Shown here: piece after piece, positions 7,688-15,233 of the stretch | Layout: each line of letters starts with the position of its first letter | Position numbering within the stretch: the first letter of the stretch is position 1 | Assembly: GCA_905479595.1 (NCBI GenBank) | Contig: CAJQND010000296.1 | Span: forward strand, 1 to 15,970 | Direction: 5' to 3' | DNA: 15,970 nt | Source: an uncultured Hyphomicrobiales bacterium | GTDB taxonomy: Bacteria > Pseudomonadota > Alphaproteobacteria > Rhizobiales > CAJQND01 | The notes under the pieces: model-generated | What the model saw: the letters and a program-made list of their open reading frames with translations, nothing else | The model's database searches: none | What the model was told of the DNA's origin: nothing | Program-made: the position numbers and the translations under genes

Positions 7688-7837
7688 CAAACATTCTCCC
7701 TTTCGCAAACGATAGAATGTGCGTTCGCAGACCGCAAGCAGATGCGCGGCGATTTGGAACTATTGTTTGGTTGAATCAAATATTGAGCAGGTTACACTCT
7801 AGGCGATAAACTCAGACAGAGTTTGGAGGATCGGCAA
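7688..7837. promoter_or_regulatory. Divergent control region between the Rieske operon and bclA
   Basis: This 150-bp region carries three symmetric elements. A 15-bp near-palindrome TTTGGTTGAATCAAA is at 7766-7780 with one mismatched pair. A 17-bp palindrome AAACTCAGACAGAGTTT (7808-7824) directly abuts the bclA ribosome-binding site GGAGGA (7825-7830). A short TGCGTTCGCA lies at 7720-7729, on the Rieske side. A plausible sigma-70 promoter for bclA is TTGAAT (7771-7776) and TACACT (7793-7798) with a 16-bp spacer, so the first palindrome would cover its -35. A weak minus-strand promoter for the Rieske gene (TTGCGG, 17 bp, TATCGT) overlaps the third element. BoxR is the obvious candidate regulator, but no published BoxR site was matched. 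Confidence 0.5.
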
Positions 7838-9373
7838 GTGGAATTTCCGCGCGAGTACAACGCTGCCACGGATTTCGTGGACAAAAACGTAGAACAGGGC
7901 CGAGGCAGCAAAACAGCATTTATTGATCCTGGGAATTCGATCACATATTCAGGCCTTCAAGACGCATCGTGTCAAATGGCAAACCTTCTGTTACGCCTTG
8001 ATTTGAGGCGTGAAGAACGGGCCGCGATGATCATGCTCGACACGACCGATTTTCCAGTAACATTCTGGGGCGCGATCCGCGCAGGTATTATACCGGTTCC
8101 ACTCAACACCCTGCTTTCAACCTCGCAATACAACTACATGCTCAACGATGCGCGCGTGCGGGTTTTATTTGTATCAGCCGCGCTGCTGCCAGTTGTGGAA
8201 CCTGCCCTAAAAGATGTGCCATCTCTTCGCCACGTGATCGTTTCGCGTGGAGATGCAGGGGATCACCTCGATTTCAGCAGCGAACTCGCCAAGGAAGCCA
8301 AAACTTTTGAAACCGTAGCGTCCCTGAATGATGAAGTTGCCTTTTGGCTTTATTCTTCCGGCTCGACAGGTATGCCCAAAGGCGTTCCTCACGTGCAAAC
8401 TTCTCTGATGACCACGGCGCAAAACTATGGTCAGAGCACACTCGGTATACGCGAAGACGATGTAATGTTTTCCGCCGCCAAGCTGTTCTTTGCCTACGGA
8501 CTCGGCAATGGAATGTCTTTTCCCATGTCAGCTGGTGCAACTGCTATTTTATTTGATGGACGCCCGACCCCCGACACGGTTTTTACCGCTCTGAAAGAGC
8601 ACGATCCGTCAATTTTCTTCGGCGTCCCGACCCTTTATGCGGCCATGCTCAATGAGCCTGACTGCACACCGGAGAACGGCTCGTCAAAATTGCGCATGTG
8701 CGTATCAGCGGGCGAAGCATTGCCCGAAGACCTGGCGCGCGCATGGAAGGCAAAGTTTGACCTGGACATTCTCGACGGCATTGGTTCAACGGAACTTTTG
8801 CATATCTTCATGTCGAACCGGCCAGATGATGTCCGTTATGGCACTTCGGGGAAACCAGTATCTGGATATGAGGCGCGGTTACTCGACGATACGGGCCTTG
8901 AAGTGGATGATGACGAGATCGGTGAGCTGACTGTTAAGGGCCAATCTGCAGCAATTGGGTATTGGAACCAGCGGGAGAAAACACGCACGACATTCGAAGG
9001 CGAATGGTTGCGCACCGGTGATAAATATTTCCGAGATAATGACGGCTATTACCACTATTGCGGACGCACCGATGACATGTTCAAGGTATCGGGCATCTGG
9101 GTTTCTCCATTTGAAGTGGAATCGGCATTGGTGAGCCATGAGGCAGTTCTCGAGGCTGCGGTTGTGCCGCAAGAAGATGAAGAAGGCCTGACCAAACCCA
9201 AAGCGTTTGTGGTGCTGAAAGAAGGTTTTGAAAGCGACAGTCTCTTTGACGACCTCAAAAATCACGTCAAAAGTGAAATTGGCAGCTGGAAATACCCCCG
9301 TTGGATCGAGTTTATTGACGACTTGCCCAAGACAGCAACGGGGAAAATCCAGCGTTTTAAACTTCGGGATTAA
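7838..9373 (+). CDS. bclA: Benzoate-CoA ligase
   Basis: This is an ATP-dependent, AMP-forming aryl-CoA synthetase of 511 aa. It has the P-loop-like motif YSSGSTGMPKG at residues 172-182, the adenylate motif DGIGSTELLHIF near 310-325, the hinge region WLRTGDKY and the C-terminal catalytic lysine in PKTATGKIQRF. GSTELLHIFMSN is characteristic of benzoate-CoA ligases, compared with general acyl-CoA synthetases. It activates benzoate (possibly also 2-substituted or hydroxybenzoates) to benzoyl-CoA, the entry step of the box pathway. The start is GTG 7838, placed 8 nt after GGAGGA; an in-frame TTG at 7823 overlaps that ribosome-binding site and is unlikely. The alpha/beta hydrolase follows after 9 bp. 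Enzyme class is firm; a 4-hydroxybenzoate or aminobenzoate preference cannot be excluded. Confidence 0.9.
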   Translation: MEFPREYNAATDFVDKNVEQGRGSKTAFIDPGNSITYSGLQDASCQMANLLLRLDLRREERAAMIMLDTTDFPVTFWGAIRAGIIPVPLNTLLSTSQYNYMLNDARVRVLFVSAALLPVVEPALKDVPSLRHVIVSRGDAGDHLDFSSELAKEAKTFETVASLNDEVAFWLYSSGSTGMPKGVPHVQTSLMTTAQNYGQSTLGIREDDVMFSAAKLFFAYGLGNGMSFPMSAGATAILFDGRPTPDTVFTALKEHDPSIFFGVPTLYAAMLNEPDCTPENGSSKLRMCVSAGEALPEDLARAWKAKFDLDILDGIGSTELLHIFMSNRPDDVRYGTSGKPVSGYEARLLDDTGLEVDDDEIGELTVKGQSAAIGYWNQREKTRTTFEGEWLRTGDKYFRDNDGYYHYCGRTDDMFKVSGIWVSPFEVESALVSHEAVLEAAVVPQEDEEGLTKPKAFVVLKEGFESDSLFDDLKNHVKSEIGSWKYPRWIEFIDDLPKTATGKIQRFKLRD

Positions 9374-9382
9374 CGCTTCGTC

Positions 9383-10177
9383 ATGGGTGTTTTCCCCCTG
9401 CCTCAAGGCAAAATCGAATACACGTTCTGCGAACCTTCAATAGGTGAAGCCCCTGTATTTGTCCTTCTCCACGAGGGACTTGGATCATGCACCATGTGGC
9501 GGGATTTTCCTGAGGAACTCGCGCAGACGACCGGATGTGGTGTGCTTGCTTACTCGCGCTTTGGATATGGAAGCTCCGCACCAGCATCTCTGCCCCGCAA
9601 CCTGAAATACATGAATATGGAAGGCGAAGACGTTCTGCCACTGGTGCTGGAAGCCGCGGGCATCCAGCGGTTTTTCCTGATGGGTCATAGCGACGGAGCC
9701 TCAATTGCCGCGATTTATTCTGGCCATCACGATGATCCGCGCAATTGCGGCATCATTCTCATGGCACCGCACTTTTTTACTGAACCTGAAGGCCTTGCAA
9801 GCATTGAGCGTGCCAGGCACGCGTATGAGGCAACTGATTTGCGCGCGCGCCTTTCGCGTTATCATGAGGATGTCGACAATGCATTTCGTGGTTGGAACGA
9901 TGCCTGGCTCGATCCAAAATTCAAAACCTGGAACATCGAAAGATATTTGCCAGACATATCCGTACCAGTGCTCGTCATCCAGGGCGAAGACGATGAATAC
10001 GGAACCGAAAAGCAACCTGATGCAGCCAAGGCCCGGTGCAAAGGGCCGGTTGAAGTGCAAATGCTCGCTGCATGCGGGCACAGCCCTCATCGCGATCAAC
10101 GCGAAGTTGTGCTTTCCTCTGTCGCAAGTTTTGTAAACAGGTTCAGCGGGCCGCCGAAACCTGAAGGGCCGGGCTAA
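9383..10177 (+). CDS. Alpha/beta hydrolase of the box cluster
   Basis: This protein of 264 aa has an alpha/beta-hydrolase fold. The oxyanion segment HEGLGS is at residues 30-35, the nucleophile elbow GHSDG at 101-105 (Ser103), an acidic residue in QGEDDEYGT (Asp203 or Asp204), and His233 in CGHSPH. No signal peptide is seen, so it is cytoplasmic. Its ATG is 9 bp after the bclA stop, so the two form one transcript. Hydrolases of this type recur near benzoate-CoA ligases and box genes, but their role is not settled. Candidates are an ester or amide hydrolase that supplies benzoate, or a thioesterase or lactonase that clears dead-end intermediates. Its last 35 bp overlap the convergent boxR end. 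Confidence 0.8.
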   Translation: MGVFPLPQGKIEYTFCEPSIGEAPVFVLLHEGLGSCTMWRDFPEELAQTTGCGVLAYSRFGYGSSAPASLPRNLKYMNMEGEDVLPLVLEAAGIQRFFLMGHSDGASIAAIYSGHHDDPRNCGIILMAPHFFTEPEGLASIERARHAYEATDLRARLSRYHEDVDNAFRGWNDAWLDPKFKTWNIERYLPDISVPVLVIQGEDDEYGTEKQPDAAKARCKGPVEVQMLAACGHSPHRDQREVVLSSVASFVNRFSGPPKPEGPG

Positions 10178-11036
10178 GTGTTTCACCCGCAATTTCGGCA
10201 AGTTCTCCGAGACAGTCTTTTTCAGCACGACCTGACGTATCAAGTATAAAATCAGCTTTTGCGTAGGCTCGTTGACGCTCAAGCAACAAAGTTTTCAAAT
10301 CTGCCATCGCCGATGACCGCCCCGAAATTGGTCGCAGGTCATTTTGATCGATAACCCTTTGCATATGCTCTTCGGGCTTAGCCTTTACCCAGACAGTCGT
10401 AAAATGAGAGCGCATGTAGTCGTAAGTCTCCCTATTGGCAACTATGCCACCCCCCGTTTCCAGGATTACCCTCTCAGGTTCGCCAATTAACTGGTCCAAC
10501 ACTTTGCGTTCAAGGCGGCGAAAACCATTTACACCACCCAGTTCGATCAATTCAGCAATGGTCATACCAGCCTCATCCGTGATCATGCCGGTAAGCCGTT
10601 TAAACGGAATGCCTGATAACCCTGCGAGACCATGCCCCAAAGTGCTTTTCCCGGCACCGCGCATTCCAACCAGCGCGATCCCTTTACGCGGACGCGGTTC
10701 AAACCCAAATTCTGCGGAGAGAAGATCAAAGGCTTTTTCCTGAGCGTCAGCATCAAGAGCGCTCAAAAGATGGCGCAGCGGTTCGTGCAAAACTCCGTTG
10801 CCTCCACCAGGTAAAACGTTTGTGATCTGCACCCCAAGTTCTGATACAATCCGGTTAAGAACATTGAGAGATACATTCGCCTGACCATTTTCGAGCTGGC
10901 CGATATAACGTTCTGAAATATTCGCCCGTTCCGCAAGTTGCTTGCGGGTCAAAGCATGCGCACGGCGCAATGATTTAACTTTTCGCCCGACTTGAATGCC
11001 GAGCATTTGATCTGGAAATTGAGCTTGATAGGTCAC
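10143..11036 (-). CDS. boxR: BoxR-type transcriptional regulator: XRE helix-turn-helix plus shikimate kinase-like domain
   Basis: This regulator is 297 aa. An XRE/Cro-type helix-turn-helix covers about residues 17-72 (LTRKQLAERANISERYIGQLENG). A linker follows, then a shikimate-kinase-like domain with P-loop GMRGAGKS at 124-131, GFRRLER at 171-177 and TGGG at 194-197. The fusion is diagnostic of BoxR/BzdR, which repress benzoate catabolic genes and release DNA when benzoyl-CoA binds the kinase-like domain. The D-x-D that carries the catalytic Asp of AroK is replaced by R147 and T149, which fits an effector-binding rather than kinase role. The start is GTG 11036, with AAGGG 9 nt upstream. It diverges from boxC across a short AT-rich promoter, so it probably autoregulates as well as controlling boxCB. 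Confidence 0.92.
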   Translation of the reverse strand: MTYQAQFPDQMLGIQVGRKVKSLRRAHALTRKQLAERANISERYIGQLENGQANVSLNVLNRIVSELGVQITNVLPGGGNGVLHEPLRHLLSALDADAQEKAFDLLSAEFGFEPRPRKGIALVGMRGAGKSTLGHGLAGLSGIPFKRLTGMITDEAGMTIAELIELGGVNGFRRLERKVLDQLIGEPERVILETGGGIVANRETYDYMRSHFTTVWVKAKPEEHMQRVIDQNDLRPISGRSSAMADLKTLLLERQRAYAKADFILDTSGRAEKDCLGELAEIAGETLSPALQVSAAR

Positions 11037-11128
11037 GTGCCATAGCCCTTGTTTTGAGTATATAATTCCGATATATTACACAAATATTCTATTTCGGCAA
11101 TATATTTCCACAAATCTTGGGACCTGCA
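11037..11128. promoter_or_regulatory. AT-rich divergent promoter/operator region between boxR and boxC
   Basis: This short region is conspicuously AT-rich compared with the genes around it. It contains a perfect TATAAT at 11061-11066 on the plus strand and TATACT (rc of 11057-11062) on the minus strand, so divergent promoters overlap; convincing -35 boxes are absent. Two related elements occur as direct repeats: TAATTCCGATATATT (11063-11077) and TATTTCGGCAATATATT (11090-11106), about 29 bp apart. The first lies within a TATAT-N7-ATATA dyad (11059-11075). They are reasonable BoxR operator candidates. The boxC start has only a weak GGGA (11119-11122) as ribosome-binding site. Confidence 0.55.
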
Positions 11129-12781
11129 ATGCGGATAGACTTTCAAACCAAGCCTTCCCAATACAAGCATTGGACGATAGAAACCGATGGCGAAATCGCC
11201 AATCTGGTGCTTGATGTGGATGAAAATTCCGGCCTTTTCGATGGCTATGAACTGAAGCTGAATTCCTATGATTTAAGCGTCGACATCGAATTGAACGATG
11301 CTATTCAGCGCTTGCGGTTTGAACACCCGGAAGTGAAGACGGTTATTCTGCGCTCCGCCAAGGACAGGGTTTTTTGCGCTGGGGCGAACATCCGCATGCT
11401 TGCTGGCTCAACGCATTCCCACAAAGTAAATTTCTGTAAGTTCACCAATGAAACCCGCAATTCAATGGAAGATGCCAGCGATAATTCGGGACAGAAATAT
11501 ATGTGCGTCATCAATGGCACTGCAGCTGGCGGCGGCTATGAACTGGCGCTGGCCACCGACCACATCATGATGACCGATGACGGAAATGCTGCGGTCTCTC
11601 TACCCGAGATACCTTTGCTGGCGGTGCTGCCAGGTACGGGTGGACTGACCCGGGTTACCGACAAGCGCAAGGTGCGCCGCGACCATGCGGATGTGTTCTG
11701 CACTATCGAAGAGGGCATTAAAGGCACCCGCGCAGTTGATTGGCGCCTGGTTGATGAAGTGGTGCGCAATTCAGAACTTGAAGACAGAGTTACCGCACGC
11801 GCCAGCGCGCTGGCGAAGGGTTCCAAGCGCCCTGGTGATGCGCAAGGCGTCGCGCTTGAACCACTGGCACGCGAGTTTGGCGAGAACCATGTCACTTATT
11901 CCCATGTTGAGGTGGAACTGGATCGAGACGGACGGGTTGCGACAATCAACATCAAAGCACCTGACGCATCGCCGCCGGCATCTCTTGATGAGGCCCAGGC
12001 GCAAGGCGATCAGTTCTGGCCCTTGTTGGTGGCACGCGAACTTGACGATGCGATCTTACACCTGCGCAATAATGAGACAGATACAGCCCTTATCCAGTTC
12101 CGCACTCAGGGTGACCCGCAAACGGTGCTCGCCTATGATGCGTTTGTTGAAACGCATGCAGATAACTGGCTGATGACGGAAATTGCCCTTTACTGGAAGC
12201 GCGTCTTAAAGCGGGTGGATGTTACGTCGCGGTCCATATTCGCATTGATTGAGCCTGGCAGTTGCTTTGCTGGCACACTCGCCGAGTTGGCATTTGCGGC
12301 AGACCGCTCATATATGTTGATCGGCCAGTTTGAAGGCGATAACCGGCCAGACGCAAGCCTCCATCTAAATGCCATGAACTTTGGTCCCTACCCGATGCCA
12401 AATGGCATTACGCGGCTGGAAACACGTTTTCTGGGCGAGCCGGAAAGCGTTGACGGCGCAAAGGATGAGATCGGCAAGGCGTTAGACGCGGAGCAAGCTG
12501 AAGAGCTTGGCCTGGTGACCTTTGCCTATGACGACATCGACTGGGACGACGAAGTACGCCTTGCGGTGGAGGAGCGCGCCAGTTTCTCACCGGATGCATT
12601 AACCGGCATGGAAGCTAACTTGCGGTTCGCCGGGCCGGAAACCATGGAAACAAAAATATTTGGCCGCCTCACGGCCTGGCAAAACTGGATATTCCAGCGC
12701 CCCAATGCCGCCGGCAGCGATGGCGCGCTACGCCGATATGGCACTGGTGAAAAGCCAGATTACAATTTCGAACGGGTTTAA
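11129..12781 (+). CDS. boxC: Benzoyl-CoA-dihydrodiol lyase (2,3-epoxybenzoyl-CoA dihydrolase)
   Basis: This crotonase-superfamily enzyme of 550 aa matches the long BoxC type (about 550 aa), not ordinary enoyl-CoA hydratases (about 260 aa). The N-terminal FQTKPSQYKHW is typical of BoxC. Oxyanion-hole segments are FCAGANIRML at residues 82-91 and GTAAGGGYELA at 130-140, followed by LPEIP at 158-162. A second crotonase-like half fills the C-terminal part. BoxC hydrolytically opens 2,3-epoxybenzoyl-CoA to 3,4-dehydroadipyl-CoA semialdehyde plus formate. ATG 11129 is preferred over an in-frame TTG 12 bp upstream. boxB follows 12 bp after its stop. Confidence 0.94.
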   Translation: MRIDFQTKPSQYKHWTIETDGEIANLVLDVDENSGLFDGYELKLNSYDLSVDIELNDAIQRLRFEHPEVKTVILRSAKDRVFCAGANIRMLAGSTHSHKVNFCKFTNETRNSMEDASDNSGQKYMCVINGTAAGGGYELALATDHIMMTDDGNAAVSLPEIPLLAVLPGTGGLTRVTDKRKVRRDHADVFCTIEEGIKGTRAVDWRLVDEVVRNSELEDRVTARASALAKGSKRPGDAQGVALEPLAREFGENHVTYSHVEVELDRDGRVATINIKAPDASPPASLDEAQAQGDQFWPLLVARELDDAILHLRNNETDTALIQFRTQGDPQTVLAYDAFVETHADNWLMTEIALYWKRVLKRVDVTSRSIFALIEPGSCFAGTLAELAFAADRSYMLIGQFEGDNRPDASLHLNAMNFGPYPMPNGITRLETRFLGEPESVDGAKDEIGKALDAEQAEELGLVTFAYDDIDWDDEVRLAVEERASFSPDALTGMEANLRFAGPETMETKIFGRLTAWQNWIFQRPNAAGSDGALRRYGTGEKPDYNFERV

Positions 12782-12793
12782 CGGAGAACCGTC

Positions 12794-14236
12794 ATGAGCG
12801 TACTTGAAGTCAATTACGATACTTCCATTCCAAACAATGTTGATTTGGGCGAGGACCGCAAAGTGCTCAAGGCACTTGAGCGCTGGCATCCGGGCTACCT
12901 CAACTGGTGGCAGGGAATGGGCCCAGACGGATTTCAGGATTCTCTGGTTTATCTGCGCACCGCCGTAAGCGTTGACCTCGATGGCTGGGCGAAGTTCGGA
13001 TATGTGAAAATGCCCGAATACCGCTGGGGCGTGCTGTTGGCACCGCAAGAGGAAGGTCGCAAAATCCCGTTTGGCGACCACATGGGCGAACCGGCATGGC
13101 AGGAAGTGCCCGGTGAATACCGTTCCATGTTGCGCCGTTTGATCGTCGTGCAAGGCGACACCGAACCTGCCTCCGTAGAACAGCAGCGTTATCTCGGTAA
13201 AACCGCGCCTTCGCTTTATGACCTGCGAAACCTTTTCCAGGTGAATGTGGAAGAAGGCCGTCACTTGTGGGCCATGGTCTATCTATTGCAGAAATATTTT
13301 GGCCGTGACGGGCGCGAAGAAGCCAATGAATTGCTGCGCCGCCAGTCCGGTTCACTGGATTCACCGCGTATGCTTGGCGCGTTTAACGAAGAAACCCCCG
13401 ATTGGGTGTCGTTTTATATGTTCACGTTCTTCACCGACCGTGATGGCAAAATGCAACTTGAAAGCCTTGCGCAATCTGGCTTTGATCCCCTCTCACGCAC
13501 GTGCCGTTTTATGCTGACGGAAGAAGCCCACCACATGTTCGTGGGCGAAAGCGGCATCATGCGCATTATCCGCCGCACGGCAGAAGCCATGAAAGAAGCT
13601 GGCATAACTGATCCGAACGATGTGGAAAAAATCCGTGCCCTTGGGGTCATTGACCTGCCGACATTGCAGAAAAAGATCAATCTGCACTATTCCCTGACCA
13701 TTGACCTGTTCGGTTCTGAAATCTCGACCAATGCGGCCAACTACTTTACCTCTGGCCTGAAAGGCCGGTTCAAAGAAACCCGCATTGACGATGATCACCA
13801 GCTGAAATCGACCACCTACCGTATCATGAAGCCGGGAGATGCAGATTTTATCATGTCTGATGAGCCAGCCCTGACAACGGTGAATGCGCGGCTGCGTGAT
13901 GATTACAGCGAAAATGTGCAATCATGCATGGATCGTTGGAACAAGACGCTGGAGAAACTCGACATGGACTACCAGTTCGAACTCCCCCATCTCGCCTTTA
14001 ACCGCGCTGTCGGCCTGTTTTCCTCCATAAGTGCCACACCTGAAGGCAAGATTATCAGCGCCGAAGAATGGCAGGCCAACCGCGACACCTGGCTGCCATC
14101 ATCAAGCGATATGGATTATATCTACTCGCTGATGAAGCCAGAATATGAGACAGGCAAATATGCCAGCTGGATTGCCCCGCCACGGGTTGGCATCGATAAC
14201 AAGCCCGGCGATTTCGAATATGTGAAGCTGGCCTAA
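12794..14236 (+). CDS. boxB: Benzoyl-CoA 2,3-epoxidase di-iron subunit BoxB
   Basis: This is the catalytic oxygenase component of the aerobic benzoyl-CoA pathway, 480 aa. It uses O2 to epoxidise the ring of benzoyl-CoA at C2-C3. The candidate di-iron ligands are Glu124 (GDTEPASVEQQ), Glu154 and His157 (NVEEGRH), Asp215 (FFTDRDG), and Glu244 and His247 (LTEEAHH). They sit four residues later than the ligand set I recall for Azoarcus evansii BoxB, so the site looks intact. The N-terminal KALERWHPGYLNWWQGMGPDGFQ region is also characteristic. A ribosome-binding site GGAGA lies 8 nt before the ATG, and the gene is co-transcribed with boxC. BoxB needs the NADPH-dependent iron-sulfur flavoprotein BoxA, which is not encoded here. 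Confidence 0.95.
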   Translation: MSVLEVNYDTSIPNNVDLGEDRKVLKALERWHPGYLNWWQGMGPDGFQDSLVYLRTAVSVDLDGWAKFGYVKMPEYRWGVLLAPQEEGRKIPFGDHMGEPAWQEVPGEYRSMLRRLIVVQGDTEPASVEQQRYLGKTAPSLYDLRNLFQVNVEEGRHLWAMVYLLQKYFGRDGREEANELLRRQSGSLDSPRMLGAFNEETPDWVSFYMFTFFTDRDGKMQLESLAQSGFDPLSRTCRFMLTEEAHHMFVGESGIMRIIRRTAEAMKEAGITDPNDVEKIRALGVIDLPTLQKKINLHYSLTIDLFGSEISTNAANYFTSGLKGRFKETRIDDDHQLKSTTYRIMKPGDADFIMSDEPALTTVNARLRDDYSENVQSCMDRWNKTLEKLDMDYQFELPHLAFNRAVGLFSSISATPEGKIISAEEWQANRDTWLPSSSDMDYIYSLMKPEYETGKYASWIAPPRVGIDNKPGDFEYVKLA

Positions 14237-14253
14237 GCAGGTGCAAATCATTG

Positions 14254-14272
14254 CATGTCAATGGCTGACATG
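14254..14272. repeat. Inverted repeat between boxB and pcs
   Basis: A perfect 7-bp inverted repeat, CATGTCA-ATGGC-TGACATG, lies 17 bp after the boxB stop and 28 bp before pcs. No T-run follows it, so it is not a standard intrinsic terminator. It may be a small hairpin at the end of the box transcript, or an operator for pcs. No promoter was convincingly seen beside it. Confidence 0.4.
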
Positions 14273-14300
14273 AGCGCAATTCTGTGGCATCTATCCGTTC

Positions 14301-15062
14301 ATGTTAGATGATGGAACCGATACACCGGCCAAACGCGAGGTCGCTGCAGCCTGGGCTGTACATGCTTTTACAGCATCTGGCGCGGTGCTGGGCTTTTTAG
14401 CGCTTGTGGCTATTTTGGAGGGCGATAAGATCGCCGCCTTCATGTGGCTGGGCTTGGCGCTGTTTGTCGATGCCATTGACGGTACACTGGCGCGGCGCGT
14501 TGGTGTTACCGAGCTAACACCGCGCTTCGACGGCGCCACCCTGGACAATGTAATCGACTATTTCACCTATGTGGTGGTTCCCGCATTGATGATTTACTGG
14601 TTTGGTGTGGTCCCGCCAGGATGGGAAATTCCGGCTGCTGCAACCATAATGGCGGTTTCCTGCTACACATTCGCCAATTTGGACATGAAAACCTCAGACT
14701 ACTATTTCTCCGGTTTTCCTGCTCTTTGGAATGTGGTGGTCTTGTATATCCACGTTTTGCAGCTCAATCAGTGGACAAATTTGGTGGTCATTGGCGTTTG
14801 CGCCGTATTGACCTTTATCCCGATCAAATTCGTGCACCCGTTGCGGGTGCGCAAACTGCGAATGATCACCGTACCTGTTACGGTGTTATGGGCAGCAACA
14901 TCTCTACGCCTGGTGCTAATCCATCCAGACGTAAGAAAGGTGGAAGAAGCCTCACCTTTGGTGTTCTGGCTCTGGGTGGCTGCATCGATCTATTTCGCGG
15001 TTATTTGTATTTGGCGCTCCATCCATCCAGAAACCGAAGAAGAGCGCAAACAGACCCCATAA
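14301..15062 (+). CDS. pcs: Phosphatidylcholine synthase (CDP-diacylglycerol-choline O-phosphatidyltransferase)
   Basis: This is an inner-membrane CDP-alcohol phosphatidyltransferase of 253 aa with several hydrophobic segments. The catalytic motif is D60-G61-x2-A64-R65-x12-G78-x3-D82-x3-D86. The 12-residue gap (rather than the usual 8) and the following NVIDYFTYVVVPALMIY are the form seen in rhizobial Pcs. The enzyme condenses choline with CDP-diacylglycerol in one step to make phosphatidylcholine, a lipid common in alphaproteobacteria that associate with eukaryotes. The charged C-terminus (HPETEEERK) should lie in the cytoplasm. The ribosome-binding site before ATG 14301 is weak. It shares orientation with boxCB but has no functional link to them, and marks the edge of the catabolic island. 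Confidence 0.92.
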   Translation: MLDDGTDTPAKREVAAAWAVHAFTASGAVLGFLALVAILEGDKIAAFMWLGLALFVDAIDGTLARRVGVTELTPRFDGATLDNVIDYFTYVVVPALMIYWFGVVPPGWEIPAAATIMAVSCYTFANLDMKTSDYYFSGFPALWNVVVLYIHVLQLNQWTNLVVIGVCAVLTFIPIKFVHPLRVRKLRMITVPVTVLWAATSLRLVLIHPDVRKVEEASPLVFWLWVAASIYFAVICIWRSIHPETEEERKQTP

Positions 15063-15079
15063 TGTGTTCCGGAATCAAA

Positions 15080-15103
15080 AAGGGCCGCAAGAATGCGGCC
15101 CTT
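15080..15103 (-). terminator. Intrinsic terminator, best on the minus strand
   Basis: A perfect 9-bp stem AAGGGCCGC / GCGGCCCTT has a 6-nt loop (AAGAAT). Read on the minus strand, the stem runs into TTTTT (complement of 15077-15081), a good U-tract. On the plus strand only TTCA follows. It therefore terminates the minus-strand unit containing the Usp gene and the 26-codon ORF, and may also stop pcs transcription, ending 18 bp upstream. Confidence 0.8.
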
Positions 15104-15152
15104 CATGAGATCGGTTGTCATTGAATTACCTGACAAACACGTCACTGATGTT

Positions 15153-15233
15153 TCAAACTTGGCGTGAAGGTTGCCCCACTGCCTGCTTGAACCACCGGGT
15201 ATTCAAGGACACCCCGTAAATCTCATTAGACAT
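15153..15233 (-). CDS. Small ORF (26 aa) of unknown function with an extended Shine-Dalgarno
   Basis: ATG at 15233 opens a 26-codon frame ending in TGA. The peptide starts MSNEIYGVSLNT and continues RWFKQAVGQPSRQV. It has no membrane segment and no signal peptide, and is slightly basic. I do not recognise a family. Support for real translation is the ribosome-binding site: AGGAGG at 15246-15241 lies 7 nt before the ATG, within a 16-nt stretch complementary to the 16S rRNA 3' end. A terminator lies about 50 bp beyond the stop on the same strand. It is 95 bp downstream of the Usp gene and could be co-transcribed. A weak promoter of its own (TTGGCG, 17 bp, CATAGT on the minus strand) is possible. 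It could be a regulatory or leader peptide, or a translated segment of a small RNA. Confidence 0.5.
   Translation of the reverse strand: MSNEIYGVSLNTRWFKQAVGQPSRQV

Noticed and set aside
8879..9406. Antisense open frame of 175 codons opposite bclA
   Set aside because: The bclA C-terminal motifs on the plus strand explain the sequence; the reverse frame has no motif.
10142..10178. Terminator hairpin between the hydrolase and boxR
   Set aside because: TTCAG/CTGAA and GGG/CCC pairings are short, broken by bulges and not followed by a U-tract on either strand.
9701..10282. Antisense open frame of 193 codons opposite the hydrolase
   Set aside because: It is the shadow of a conserved alpha/beta hydrolase and of boxR, with no recognisable domain.
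12728..13264. Antisense open frame of 178 codons opposite boxB
   Set aside because: The di-iron ligand region of boxB occupies the plus strand and accounts for the lack of stops.
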